Source: Chrysomallon squamiferum (lineage: Eukaryota; Mollusca; Gastropoda; Neomphalida; Peltospiridae). Taken from it: 64,000 nt of DNA. Position 1 is the stretch's first letter, and every line of letters begins with the position of its first letter. Below, one piece after another: positions 23,140-34,550 of the stretch. Where the stretch lies: contig CM022669.1 in NCBI GenBank assembly GCA_012295275.1, positions 11,400,949-11,464,948 of the forward strand, read 5' to 3'. A program made the translations under genes and the position numbers. The notes beneath the pieces were generated by a model. It was not told where the DNA came from. It did not search any database and worked only from the letters and a program-made list of their open reading frames with translations.

Positions 23140-23870
23140 TATAACTGGAGGTGACTAACATTATGCTGTTTATTATCAAAAGATATTCATACCTCTGTAA
23201 ACAAATAAATTATTACTACATTGTTCATTATTAAACATTTGCATACACCCAGTGTGAAATAACATGTATAGCTAACATTAAAAAAAAAAAAATAAAAATT
23301 ATTACTTTATTTATTATTAAAAATACACATGTATTTTTTTCTTATTAATAAACATATGCATGCAAAACATGCCTATAGCTAAGAGAAAAATAATGATATA
23401 CTGTTTGTGTACTTGCAGCAGCCAACAAGAATTAATCCATATAGCTGACACGGTAAAAAATAAAAATTATTATTACATTGTTTGTTATTAAAGATATAAA
23501 TTCAGCTAACAGTGAGTGTAAAAAAGAATATTATTACATTATTATTTTAAAAATACAAACACACGATACAAGCCAGTGTGAGTTAATGCATATAGCTGAC
23601 ACTATAAAAATATATATATATATATTACATTGTTTACTATTAAAGATATACGTACAACCAATATGAAATAATACTTGTAGCTGGACACCACATAAACAAT
23701 ATAAATTGATTTTACATTGTTTATTGTCAAAAATAGAGCCAATGTGAAATAATTCATACAAGTGACACTAATATATATATATATAAAATATTACATTGTT
23801 TAGTATTAAAGATATGCATACACCGACACAGTGTGAGATAATACACATAGATAACACTGACAAGGATACT
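23140..23870. repeat. Degenerate ~80-bp tandem repeat, about nine copies
   Basis: TTACATTGTTT(A/G)(T/C)TATTAAA recurs at 23217, 23474, 23626, 23713 and 23792, each followed by CA(G/A)TGTGA(A/G)ATAAT and TAGCTAACACT-like phrases. Intervals are near 79-87 or a double of that. Short (TA)n tracts have grown inside several copies. Confidence 0.85.
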
Positions 23871-23924
23871 GCATGTGAGTAATGTGTTTCATTATGGATG
23901 TTATGTTATGACTTTGCTTTCTGG

Positions 23925-24130
23925 TTCATTTTCACGGCAGACTGTTTAACACTTGAGGTTGATTAATTAACTGATAATTACAGTGTCGGAAGATCAAGGT
24001 TTTGCTAATTAACAGCTAACTGTCGGAGCAGTCGAGCCAGACATTACCTGGCAAAGGCTCGCAATATGTCCAATGTTTTATTAATTAACAGTGTCAGCCA
24101 AATGATTAATTTTCATTTTGGTACAGTAAG
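23925..24130. promoter_or_regulatory. Homeodomain-site cluster, candidate enhancer
   Basis: Complex island with GATTAATTAAC (23961), GATAATTAC (23973), GCTAATTAAC (24004), ATTAATTAAC (24080) and GATTAATTTT (24104). Three of these cores are followed within about 15 bases by a TGTCGG or TGTCAG phrase, so a small module appears to be reiterated. No coding exon. Confidence 0.4.
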
Positions 24131-24139
24131 TTTCTGGGG

Positions 24140-24146
24140 TGGGTTT

Positions 24147-24189
<43 letters not shown>

Positions 24190-24190
24190 T
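24140..24190. repeat. (TG)n microsatellite
   Basis: Pure TG from about 24151 to 24188. Confidence 0.95.
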
Positions 24191-24660
24191 TAATATTGAA
24201 AAAAAAGGTTTTATGCTCAGTTTTTGTAATTTTATTCATTCAAATTCAAAAATGCTCTGTATGTTACTAAATTTACTTTATAAATATCATTAGTTCTTTT
24301 AAAATAATTACTTTAATTTCATTCATTTTTCCTTAATTTTATCATTATAAAAGTAAGAGCCTATTTTTTTTTTTTTTTTTTTTTTTAAATGTCCATCTCT
24401 AAATATAAAAATAAATAAAGGGCATGGGATAAAATGCAGTATTTTACCCTCCACTTTATTAAAACTTCTATTTTAATCTGTGTAATAAGCCCACCATTGT
24501 TCCTTTAATTTAATGAAAACTAGTATTTTACCTTTAAGGTTAATGACAACCAGTATTTTATTTTCTCTTTCTGAAAACCTCAGTTTATTAAAACCTACTA
24601 TTTTTCTATCAGTTAATTAAAAAAAAATAATAATAATAATAAAATAAAGAAAATATTTGA
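24191..24660. repeat. AT-rich DNA with decayed AGTATTTTA repeat
   Basis: T run at 24364-24386. AGTATTTTACC and TATTAAAAC(T/C)T phrases recur between 24440 and 24605 about every 55-60 bases. Confidence 0.5.
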
Positions 24661-25290
24661 CAGAGACATTACACCATTTGAAATTACAGACCTGGTTTGT
24701 TCATCAAGAAGCACTTTATTCCGAAACAACAGCCGAGCAATCTGACATAAATTACCCTTTTACAGGAGCTAAATATACAACTGTCTCTGGGAAACAATTT
24801 AAAAAGACCCCTTGCTGTTAACAAAAAATGAAATAGTCTTTACATAGCCATGCATTTTGCTATATTTGAAAAACTAATGATTACCAATAACATATGGTCT
24901 CTGCGATATAATGGTGGATTTTTGGGGTTTTTTTTTCTTCTTAATTTAAAATGTTTTGATCTTATTTCTACTGCTCCTGTATTCTTCTCAAAATAAACTG
25001 ATATAGAACAGACAGTTTATTATCCCAAATTTATAAAGTTTTTCTATTTGTGTTATCAGAAATATAGGAACGACTACAGTGTTTGATAATAATGGTTTAT
25101 AATGGATTCATAAATGTCGTCATTATAAGAAATTTAAGTGCATCTCATTGTCTGTGTTCTTATAATAAAATACTGGCCGATTTGAGGGAAATCAACTCAG
25201 TGGCCTTCTTGTCTTATTTACTAATATATTATTTTATTTTCCAATCACTCATTCTTCATATGGATATTAATGAATTATTATTATAATTAC
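24661..25290. other. Unique DNA
   Basis: 24690-24830 is a complex patch. The 67-codon frame at 25083-25286 is not recognised. Confidence 0.4.
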
Positions 25291-25317
25291 CAGGAAGCTA
25301 GTACAACCACTCATCAG

Positions 25318-25770
25318 GTAAGTTACCAGTTGAATTTAGTTACCAACCAGTCAATACAAATACAAATTGTTACCAACTTGATTGCCATTTAATACTGTTA
25401 CAAACAACACAATTGCTAGTTATCATAGTTACCAAACAGAGAATACAATTATCAGTTACTATATTTAGCAAACAACACAAGAATCAATTATTATATTTAG
25501 CAAATAACACAATTACCCATTATTATATTTAGCAAATAACACAGTTACCAAACAACACAATTACCAGTGAGTAATTAATTCTATCTGTAAATGTTACTTA
25601 CCAGGCAACCATCAAATTCAAATGTCAGTTAGCATAACTATTAAACAGCCTAGCAGTTACAAAAATTTGCTATTAAACATGTAGTCGGTTATCAAAAATT
25701 CAATAAGACGAATTACCAGTTATCTGTTCAATTTACAAGTCATTTAAAACAGTTATCAGTAGACAAAAAC
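25318..25770. repeat. Degenerate 32-bp tandem repeat
   Basis: ATATTTAGCAAA(T/C)AACACA at 25461, 25493 and 25525 (exact 32-base spacing). More diverged TTACCAA/TTACCAGTTA copies lie on both sides. Confidence 0.8.
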
Positions 25771-26185
25771 AACAGGTAGAAGATATTTATTCCAGTCTCC
25801 TATTAATCGCCATCACCAATCAAATAAAAGTCACCAGATAGTCACCTCTTTTATTCAAAGTTAATAACTTCTGTATTTCATTCAGCTATATACCATTACT
25901 GCCCATGACATATACATTTTATTACACAAGTAATTTGCCAAGGACCGAAATACTTCTGTCACTGTGACTGACGCTTGTAAGAATATGATTTCCTCTCTGT
26001 TATGTCATATGATGGAGTTACAAGAATTTCAGCGATCAGTAACAATGAGATTGTCTGTAGAATCCATGGGTTTGAAATCTTTTCTTTTTTTCTTTTGGTT
26101 GAATCTATTTTTGGAAGTTTCATGTTAGGGTCTAATTTCAGTATCATACATTTATAAAATTCAAGGGGTTTTGAGAATTACATAT
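25771..26185. other. Unique DNA
   Basis: Ordinary to AT-rich; the 62-codon minus frame at 25959-26147 is not recognised. Confidence 0.4.
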
Positions 26186-26201
26186 TATTTGTTATTTTAT
26201 T

Positions 26202-26232
<31 letters not shown>

Positions 26233-26296
26233 TTTTAATTTAATTTAATTTAATTTAATTTAATTTAATTTAATTTATTTATTTATTATTTGCATT
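26186..26296. repeat. (TTTA)n and (TTTAA)n microsatellites
   Basis: ATTT units at 26190-26235, AATTT units at 26235-26275, then ATTT again. Confidence 0.95.
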
Positions 26297-27230
26297 AATT
26301 TATTTTTGAATGGTACATAATTAAAGTTTTATATAACTTTATAAAACCCTTAGGAATGAAAATTTAAAAACTTGTTTTGTGTTAATGTATTTATGAAAGT
26401 TTTATGTAAATATTAAATTCCCATATAGCACATTTATAACCACCAGGGTTTTGAAAACATCTTTTATTTATCAATTGTATGAAATTACTTTTGAAACTTT
26501 ATTTTAGATTATATTTCTGATATTATACAGAGATAGATTTATGTGGGTTTTTTTTTACTTTAATATTAAATTATTTTTCAAACATTTACATTTTACAAAA
26601 AAAATAAAAATTTTTTTTTTTTTTTTTTTTTTATAAAAACATAAATAATAAAAATGAAAAAATATTTCTTACCTTGTACATTTGCAACATAAAATTTCAA
26701 AATTGTTCTTTCTTTACTTTTGGGCATTTATATATGTTTTTTATCTGAAAAGATCCAATTCTTCTCAAGAGATTACATACAGACAGACTACAACTTTTTT
26801 CACTAACATTAATATCATTTAAATCTGTTCTGGCATGAATAATATTTGTTCTGTGATACCCTATGCTTCTGTCATAATCAGCAACAAGCAAAAACACATG
26901 TGATGTTTATCCTGGTATCTTCCCATGTTAGACAGTGAAGAATGTATTTGCATAGATAAACTAAAGACGAGCATTTGTGAGGTAGGTGAGTTTGGTACAT
27001 TCGTTAATGTACCTGTTTAACCGTACTTGAACAGCATGCAATACAAGACATTGCATATCATGTATATATCTACCTGGCTTTTGTAAAATACTAATATATA
27101 TGTATGTACCTATGTTACATCATGTACATTTATATGTACCAGTATTATAAAACATATTCAATTTTATGCATTCATATTGGCTTACATGCATGCATATATA
27201 CATGGATGGATAGATGGATGTTCGATTAGA
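26297..27230. other. AT-rich DNA with one complex patch
   Basis: T run at about 26609-26632. The 66-codon minus frame (26697-26897) has balanced composition but no recognised motif. A minus-strand donor-like AAG|GTAAGA lies just downstream at about 26668-26673, but the frame stops before it. A POU octamer ATTTGCAT lies near 26946. ATG(C/T)AT-rich sequence at 27040-27220. Confidence 0.4.
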
Positions 27231-27235
27231 AGGAT

Positions 27236-27237
27236 AG

Positions 27238-27275
<38 letters not shown>
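27236..27275. repeat. (GT)n microsatellite
   Basis: Pure GT from about 27240 to 27273. Confidence 0.95.
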
Positions 27276-27280
<5 letters not shown>

Positions 27281-27655
27281 TGAACCACTATTATTTAAAA
27301 CCCTGTATATCACATCAGTATTTACCAGTGTTACATAAAACAGCCACAGTTAATGTCATTTATATTTTATCAGTAAGTGCTTTGAAAAAAAAAAATACAG
27401 CATCAATGACTATGAAATCCTAAGGGAGTGGTGTACACTTAACCGATTCCTGACTGTTATTTCAGCTGTGTGTTACGAAGTTTATAATTCACGTGAATAT
27501 GTAATATTGATGGTATCAGACAGAAGTGTGGTATGGAGAATAATACATAAAGTGCACTCGTTCGTACTAATGAATAATGTATAATATTAAACATTTGATA
27601 CCAGCACTCTGATGAACTTCAAAAGAAACTAAGACTCACCGAGATATATACTGAT
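27276..27655. other. Unique DNA, nothing recognised
   Basis: Moderate complexity without motif clusters or exons. Confidence 0.4.
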
Positions 27656-27657
27656 TT

Positions 27658-27690
<33 letters not shown>

Positions 27691-27835
27691 CACAGACACA
27701 CGCACGCGCACATTCTCAACCACACCAGAAAACTTGACAGTATGGAAGCGGATATTCAAAATTAAAAAAAAATAAAATAAAATAAAATAAATAATAATAA
27801 TAAATAAAAAATAAATAATAAAAAAGATTTTTATT
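27656..27835. repeat. (CA)n and (AAAT)n microsatellites
   Basis: CA with CG and GA substitutions at 27658-27712; AAAT/AAT units at 27764-27828. Confidence 0.9.
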
Positions 27836-28085
27836 TTGATTTGCAGGACAAAAGAAATAACTGGTTACTGTCGTAAGACAGAAGAATGTTGATCCTGCTC
27901 AGTCGGAATTTCAAATTCATCTCTCTTGCATATTCAGTTTATAACTCCGTTTCCCACAGAAACACACCTTGATACAATACACGGAATTTAATCCTTACAT
28001 CATTTTTTTTTTTTTTTTTTTAATTATTTTTTAAAAAAACGAACAAAAACGTAAAATTAAGAAAATTCTAAAAAAGCAATGTTCA
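27836..28085. other. Unique DNA and poly-T
   Basis: Complex at 27840-27990, T run at 28004-28021. Confidence 0.45.
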
Positions 28086-28560
28086 CACAAAAGACTTTTA
28101 CACAGTCGGCGACTTTCATTTGATATTTTAATAACGACTTTCGCTGCTTGGTCGTGCAGACATGATCTGATTACTCAAATAAAGATTTCCGAGCCGATTA
28201 TCCGAGCGACACTGCACCCTTCCTTACATCTGCCGCAAACAAATGGCGGATTAGAGTCGAAAACCTCTGCCGTAAAGTCTCTTATACACGTGCGTATCAA
28301 ATTTGCCCCGTCTCGCTGTAATCCCCAGGTACATGGATTCCTGCTGCGTGTGGCGTGAGAGTACATTAATTGTATGTAAAAACGGGTGTTTTTCCCCCCT
28401 CACAGACTCACTTGGTGTACGATTTTTACATAGAAATGAAAATTTTGTGAAACGAGTCTCAAACTGGGCGTTAAATGGGAGAGCGAGCTCTGTGCTGCTG
28501 GGAACAAACTGACGTCTGATTGGAGTCAAATGTTTTACTGTGAGCTGAGGCTGTTTAATT
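28086..28560. promoter_or_regulatory. CpG-enriched island, promoter or exon candidate
   Basis: CpGs are far denser here than in the surrounding kilobases. The island holds a CACGTG E-box (about 28287), CCGATTATCCG and GGATTA cores, and overlapping open frames on both strands (92 codons minus at 28251-28529; 69 plus at 28303-28512), none recognised. A minus-strand GTGAGT at 28411-28406 follows a frame-compatible CCAA. It could be an unmethylated promoter, a first exon or a conserved element. Confidence 0.35.
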
Positions 28561-28589
28561 AGTCTTGATACGGAAAGTATAACTTTAAT

Positions 28590-28593
28590 TCTG

Positions 28594-28629
<36 letters not shown>

Positions 28630-28740
28630 TAAAACCAACATAAAAAAACAACAACAATACCACAACCTTAAAAGAACTCCACCAATCAAATAATTTCAAG
28701 ATATTTAAAAAAAAAAAAAAAAAAAAAACAAGTTGTAAAA
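28590..28740. repeat. (AAT)n and poly-A tracts
   Basis: AAT units at 28596-28620, A runs at 28621-28629 and 28709-28728. Confidence 0.9.
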
Positions 28741-29270
28741 ATCCTTCTTCCATCAACACCAAAAAGAGTGTATATTTTATTTAAATCCTTACTGTCTCGT
28801 ACTTCAAAACTGTAATTTTTTCTTCTTCTTTTTTTTCATTTTAAAGAAATTCTCAGATGACAATTTAAGCCTTTGTCTCGCACACTGAGCTTGGTAATTG
28901 CAACAGCATAGCCCTGATCTAACTTACAACTCCCAACGGCTGGCTCTACGCAAACCGTGATTATTTTTTTATTTTTAAATGGCTTCTCATATTGGTTACA
29001 AGATTTTTATCTCATAATCCGTCTTGTTTTTTTTAGTATCTATCAGTTCAAGTCTGGTAAATGACCTTTCACCTTTTATGTAAAGACAGGTAACTTCACA
29101 CAATCCGAGGTACCATTTACCCAAACAAAGGTATCGTTACCTGTGGATAACAATCTTACTCATCTAACCTGTTGCTAACATGCAATGACAGAAACAAAAG
29201 TTTCGTAAGTTCAAGGGAAACAGAAGTGATCTGTTGTTGATGTTTAGCACTTTTAAATTTCTGAATGAGT
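28741..29270. promoter_or_regulatory. Unique DNA with paired CAGGTA E2-box sites
   Basis: ACAGGTAAC (about 29088) and GTTACCTGT (about 29134) form a perfect 9-bp inverted repeat, with GAGGTACC and AAAGGTATC between. CAGGTA is the core bound by ZEB and Snail family repressors. Inference from motif only. Confidence 0.25.
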
Positions 29271-29326
29271 GACTGAATGAGTAACTGAATGAATGAATGA
29301 ATGAATGAATGAATGAATGAATGAAA
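29270..29326. repeat. (GAAT)n microsatellite
   Basis: GAAT/GACTGAAT units, pure from about 29288 to 29324. Confidence 0.95.
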
Positions 29327-30375
29327 TTTTTGTATAATTAAGATATCTGTTTCAGTTAGGGGCTGTTCACAAACAACTTTTCAAAGACAAGAAAAACAAA
29401 CAATTTACCGTTAATGGAAAGGACTATAATAATAAAAATAATAAAATCACTTGATGGTATTAATATAAGAACAGCAGTGGCAGCTTTCCTCTTATGATTT
29501 TCTGTCCACATCTTTGATCAGTTATTAATTTAGATTAAAATATTTTGAGCATGTCATTTATACAAAGTATATTTTCCTCTCTTCATGAAATAACATAGTA
29601 TGTACACAAGGTGGATTTCGTCCTTTGTTCCGTGAAAATACAGCACAGGACATACCATGTACATTGAAATTTTAACCACATATGTTTGTTAGTGCTTTTC
29701 TTTGAAATAAAATTTATCTGATATTCAGTGATGGACATTATTTAGATAAAGTGACTGTATAATACATTACTGCAGTGTGTATTCCACAGAAAACGTATTC
29801 ACATTCAGTAATTCAAATTATCATCTAAACAAGACAGCACGTACCAAACTCATTCAGATAATTTGATCTCATAATGTTTTTCTTTTTGCTATAATGTATA
29901 ACACTGACGTGCAGTTTGTCATTAACAAAAAGACACCACAAAACATATTCATTCAGGTAATTCGACCACATGATGCACTATGATGAATTACCTATGTTGA
30001 CACATATTGATGCAGATTATCTCTGTAGCATAATCAACAAGCAGCTGTTTGTATGCACTGGTACTCGTGTGTGAAAAGTAATGACTGAATTACAGTCTAT
30101 TAGTGCATGTCATTGTATCCAGGGAAGGATAAAATCAGCACACTCGGCTAGTTCCCTGATAACAGTAACCTTGCAGTAACTTCATCAGGACAGGAGAAAA
30201 AGGGCTGAAGAAAGAACAAGAAGAAAAAAGAGATGATTGTATGTTTTAAATTCTTGACGTAGTTTTGATTCTCTCTGGATAACAGTGTGGATTTTCACCT
30301 AGCCAAGGTCTTTAGCAGTAACAAAGTAAATTTACAACCTTCAATAGATGTTTGGCAATTAATAAAATAGTGAAT

Positions 30376-30379
<4 letters not shown>
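29327..30379. other. Unique DNA with a decayed tandem repeat
   Basis: TCATTCAG(A/G)TAATT(T/C)GA(T/C) phrases at about 29848 and 29950, with a related ACATTCAGTAATTCAAAT at 29801. No gene recognised. Confidence 0.4.

Positions 30380-30462
<83 letters not shown>
30380..30462. repeat. (GA)n microsatellite, ~80 bp pure
   Basis: Uninterrupted GA dinucleotides. Confidence 0.98.
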
Positions 30463-30466
<4 letters not shown>

Positions 30467-30960
30467 TATTTTCAAAGAAACATACTGTTATTTATGATGT
30501 TGATTACGACAAAGATGAAAGAAGTTATGAAATTTAAGAAAACGTAACGAAGAATACACATATTTGTTTATTAGATCAAAGATCAGACCACATTTCCTTG
30601 ACTCAGGTATTCAGTGTCACAGCATATCACAGTCATCTCGTTTTCTTCATATTCTTTTTATTTAATATTTTGTTCTTTAGCTTATAATAATTATCTTGTT
30701 TGTTAGTTAAAATGGATATTTTATACTTCAGAAGAATAGCAGGGATGCCAGCCTATTATATTGAGAATAAAGGGTTTAGGTATGTGATTTCAAAATATAT
30801 GGCCTTTACTTGAAGTTAATCGAAAAGAAGGATGCCTCAGAGCTAATTTTTATTTATTTTTTTAATTATTTCTATACACATTTTTAACAACATTATTATT
30901 ATTATTATTATTATTATTTTTTTTTTATTTTTTTTTTTTTATTATTTTTTTTTTTATTCA
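30463..30960. other. AT-rich DNA ending in (ATT)n/T tracts
   Basis: ATT units at 30893-30918, then T-rich sequence to 30957. No gene. Confidence 0.6.
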
Positions 30961-31499
30961 CATTATTAAATATTCATAAAATGTTTTTCGTAGGAATGTT
31001 GGTTAGTATGGTTGAATATATAGTTCAAAGGTGTGTCTCTGGAAGCGATAATGTCAATTTTGAAATATCTGTCATAAATCATTCAAATGACAAAGTTGAA
31101 CAGTATGTTTCAAAGTGTATCTATTTCACGCATGTATTGCAATTAAACATAAAAAAAAAACGCCACGTGTTAAAACAAAGTAACAAGATAACTGTGTATA
31201 ACATAAAAAATAACACAACGTAATACACTATATAAGTTATCACGTAATTATTGCTATTTAACCTAAAATGAAGGCAAGCAGAAATAATTGTCTTTCCTTT
31301 CATGAAATGGATTGGCTTATATCATCATCATACATGTCGACTTTTTTTAGTGGGTGGAAATTTATGGCGCTGTAAAATGACTCATCCATAAAGTATTGAA
31401 ACTGAACCAAGAATTTAAAACATGATGCATCACCAAACATACAAGATTATTAAGGACTCGTATCTGACACTGAAGTTTTTCTTAATGCATTAAATTAAT
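30961..31499. other. Unique AT-rich DNA
   Basis: An 80-codon plus frame (30981-31223) has fairly balanced composition at its start but resembles nothing known and has no gene signals. Confidence 0.4.
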
Positions 31500-31690
31500 A
31501 GATTTGACATATATTTCAGGAGTGAATGGAGAGAAGGAACTTCGAAGCACTGAAGGTTAAATTCTTGAGTTATACAATCTGCGGTATAACATATTTGCAT
31601 GTACCGCAATGCACTGTAAAGTTGTTCATTGGTGAAATCCATTTTGTCAAATAAAGATCATGTTTAATCTACTGTTGAGTTGATTTATGT
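31500..31690. promoter_or_regulatory. Complex island with octamer inside an inverted repeat
   Basis: TGCGGTA (31580-31586) and TACCGCA (31602-31608) are perfect inverted copies. The 15-nt spacer contains ATTTGCAT (31593-31600), the POU octamer. AATAAA occurs at about 31651, so a plus-strand 3' end cannot be excluded. Confidence 0.3.
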
Positions 31691-31704
31691 TCCTTTCTGA
31701 TTAT

Positions 31705-31800
31705 AAATCAAAGAAATTTAAAAAGCAGAAGAAGAAGAAAAAGAAAAAGAAAGAAAAAGAAGAAGAAGAAAAAAAAAGACGGAAAAAAAAAATAAAACGT
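31705..31800. repeat. GAA/A-rich polypurine tract
   Basis: GAAGAAGAAGAAA-type sequence. Minus-strand Phe/Leu frames across it are artefacts. Confidence 0.85.
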
Positions 31801-32325
31801 AAAAGAAAAAATATAGAAAAGGGAAAAAAGAGAAATATTTAAAAGTTGGGTAAAAATTACTGAAGTTAATGGGCTTCTGTTGACATAAAAAAAAAAAAAC
31901 CCACGTATATGCTCTAACAAAGCACACAATATATAACTACATTGTACAACACAGTAGTCTATACACTAAAAAGTTCTACAAAAGCTAATTTCTCTCAGTG
32001 TAATAACATACCAGGCTGGTGTATAACATTGTGCCACATCTTACAACAGCTTAGCCGAGACCTATTCAACTCGAATTTCAAATAACAGTCGCCATAAAGT
32101 AGACGGTGGCTATTTCTGATAAAAGAGAGGGCAGATGTTTTGAAAGGTGACCTGTTCTCTGTTGATTTTCCTCTCAATGGCTGAGGATGACATGAGGTAA
32201 AAGCACATAAAGTACGAGAAGGTGAAATATGCTGATATATTCATACCAGTTGTTGAAATACAGCAATATTCAGAGTTAGTAAATAAGTCATTTGTAAAAC
32301 ATTTTGATGGAGTTATTGTTGTTGC
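31801..32325. other. Unique island with unrecognised frames
   Basis: 32000-32330 is complex. A minus frame of 60 codons (31995-32177) runs through a donor-like CCTG|GTATGT at about 32014; no family recognised. CGCCATAAAG (32090) resembles a posterior-HOX/CDX core. Confidence 0.3.
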
Positions 32326-33033
32326 TACTGCTGTTGCCATGCTGTTGTTAGTACATCAACTACTGTCATTGTCATTACTACTACTACCACTTCAACTACT
32401 GCTGCTACTACTACTACTACTGCTGCTACTATTACTACTACTATAATTACTATTGCTACAACTACTTCCACCACCACTGATGCCTTTAATAATATTGTTA
32501 CTGCTTCTATTACTATTAGGCCCTCCTGTTGCTGCTCCTCCTTCGGTTATTATTACTGCTACTACTACTGCTACTACTGCTACTACTACTGCTACTACTA
32601 CTACTGCTACTACTACTACTACTACTGCTACTACTGCTGCTGCTACTACCACTGCTACTACTGCTACTACTACTGCTACTACTGCTACTACTACTACTGC
32701 TACTACTGCTACTACTACTACTGCTACTACTACTACTGCTGCTATTACAAACTGTGACTACTGTTACTACTATTTATACTACTACTACTACTGCTACTAC
32801 TACTGCTACTACTGCTACCACTGCTACTACTATTGCTACTACTACTGCTGCTACTACACACTGTGACTACTGTTACTACTATTTATACTACTATTACTAC
32901 TGTTACTACTACTACTGCTACTACTACTGCAACTACTGCTACTACTACTATTACTACTGCTACTACTATTGCTACTACTACTGCTGCTACTACAAACTGG
33001 GACTACTGTTACTACTATTTATACTACTGTTGT

Positions 33034-33064
<31 letters not shown>

Positions 33065-33270
33065 GCTGCTACTACTGCTACTATATACTGCTACTGTTAC
33101 TACTATTTATATTATTACTTCTGCTACTACTACTATTACTTTCTATTACTACTAAAGCTAAAACTACTGATACTACCATATAACAGTGATGCACTTCTAC
33201 TGCTACTATTAATATTACTGCTACTACCATTACTATCTTTACTGCTGTCACTGTTACTGCAAATAAATAA
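32326..33270. repeat. (ACT/GCT)n trinucleotide block with higher-order periodicity
   Basis: Nearly 950 bases of CTACTACTG-type repeats. A marker phrase (ACTGTGACTACTGTTACTAC followed by TATTTATACT) recurs at 32751, 32860 and, with one change, 32996, so larger segments of about 109 and 136 bases have themselves been duplicated. All three plus frames and part of the minus strand are open, giving Leu-, Thr- or Tyr-rich translations up to 208 codons. These are repeat by-products. Confidence 0.95.
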
Positions 33271-33440
33271 TACTTTCATTTCATATTTTAATCTTTTACC
33301 ACATTTTTTTTGTGTGTCATTAATAACCTAACAACCAAACTGAATCACAGATCAAAGGAAATACAATTATGAATAATTTGTTCTCTAATTTGATGATAGA
33401 GTAATTGCAATTATTAGTGTATTATGAATTGACTCATAAA
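33271..33440. other. AT-rich spacer
   Basis: No feature recognised. Confidence 0.4.
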
Positions 33441-33533
33441 AACAAAATACACCACACAGACACACACACATGTAGACACTGATGTGCATACACATACACA
33501 CTCACAAACACACATTTATATGTATATAGATTA

Positions 33534-33565
<32 letters not shown>

Positions 33566-33638
33566 ATGCATGCATGTATACATATAGACAGATACATACA
33601 TACATTCATATGTATATATTATATTTATATAAAAGGTG

Positions 33639-33671
<33 letters not shown>

Positions 33672-33690
33672 ATGTGACTGCTTAAGAAAA
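33441..33690. repeat. Mixed CA, GT, TA microsatellites
   Basis: CA-rich 33455-33515, GT 33545-33564, CATA 33580-33610, TA 33638-33658, GT 33658-33670. The alternation of CA and GT gives a His/Tyr-rich frame on the minus strand. Confidence 0.9.
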
Positions 33691-34130
33691 TATGCCACAC
33701 AATAATACAAACGTATATTTACAAATGTTTAATGCTTCAGTAACTATTTAACAAAACCAGCTCTCCTTATAGGCCTGCATGGTGCAAAGTTGATCAAGTA
33801 CAGACACAGAGAAACATGGACAAACTCTGGAGGCAGTACTGCAGTGGAGGAATGGAGATTTAATTGTTGATTAAGAAGTTAAAAATTAACAAGTTTTATA
33901 ATGATTATCGGCAAAAAGATGGAAATTCAATGTCTCGATCAATTCTTGTGCAATGGAGTTCAGATCTCCGGAGGGATTTTCCAATAAGATGAAATTTCTC
34001 TCTGAAGAGAACATCCTTATAGAGAAAAGTGAGACCACATTCTGAGTTTTTTGATTAGAGAAAAATATGGAGCAGAATGGCTGAGTCGTCGTGTGAAGTT
34101 ATGATTAATGTGAAATTTTAAATATTTTTG
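33691..34130. promoter_or_regulatory. Complex island, candidate conserved non-coding DNA
   Basis: About 400 bases of ordinary complexity without a supported exon, including AATTGTTGATTAAG (33861) and GTTATGATTAATG (34098) homeodomain-like cores. Flanked by GT microsatellites on both sides. Confidence 0.25.
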
Positions 34131-34550
34131 TTTTTTTTGTATTTTTTTTTGTAAAGGTCAAGTTTTTAGTGTTACTGTATTGTCAGTGTGTTTGAATGGA
34201 AATTCTGCAGATGTTTCATGTGTGTGTGTGTGTGTGTGTGTTTGTGTGTGTGCCTCTGTGTTCTTTGGACATTTTGTGTATGGTGTATATTTATGTGTGT
34301 GTTTTTGATGTATAGAAGTTTTAATGTGTGTTTGTGTGTATAGAAGTGTGTAGATGTGTTTTGTATGTCTGGTTGTGTGATTGTTCTGTAGATATGTGTA
34401 TGTGAATTTTGTAAGTATTATATATGTGTGTCTAGTATTTCTTTTAGTGTTTTTGTTATCAATGTTATGTTTGTGCTTTTATATACTATTTATATGGAAT
34501 GTGTGTGCATATGTGTGTGTGTGACTGAGAGAGAGAGAGAGAGAGAGAAA
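34131..34550. repeat. GT-rich region and (GA)n
   Basis: GT run at about 34219-34250, interrupted GT/TAGATGTGT sequence to 34525, and pure GA at 34527-34549. Confidence 0.85.

Noticed and set aside
26668-26897. Minus-strand coding exon with AAG|GTAAGA donor
   Set aside because: The only balanced open frame stops before the donor, and other frames are closed.
32529-33155. 208-codon Leu/Thr/Tyr-rich plus-strand open frame
   Set aside because: Entirely inside an (ACT/GCT)n block that is open in every plus frame; no start context, splice signal or non-repeat sequence.
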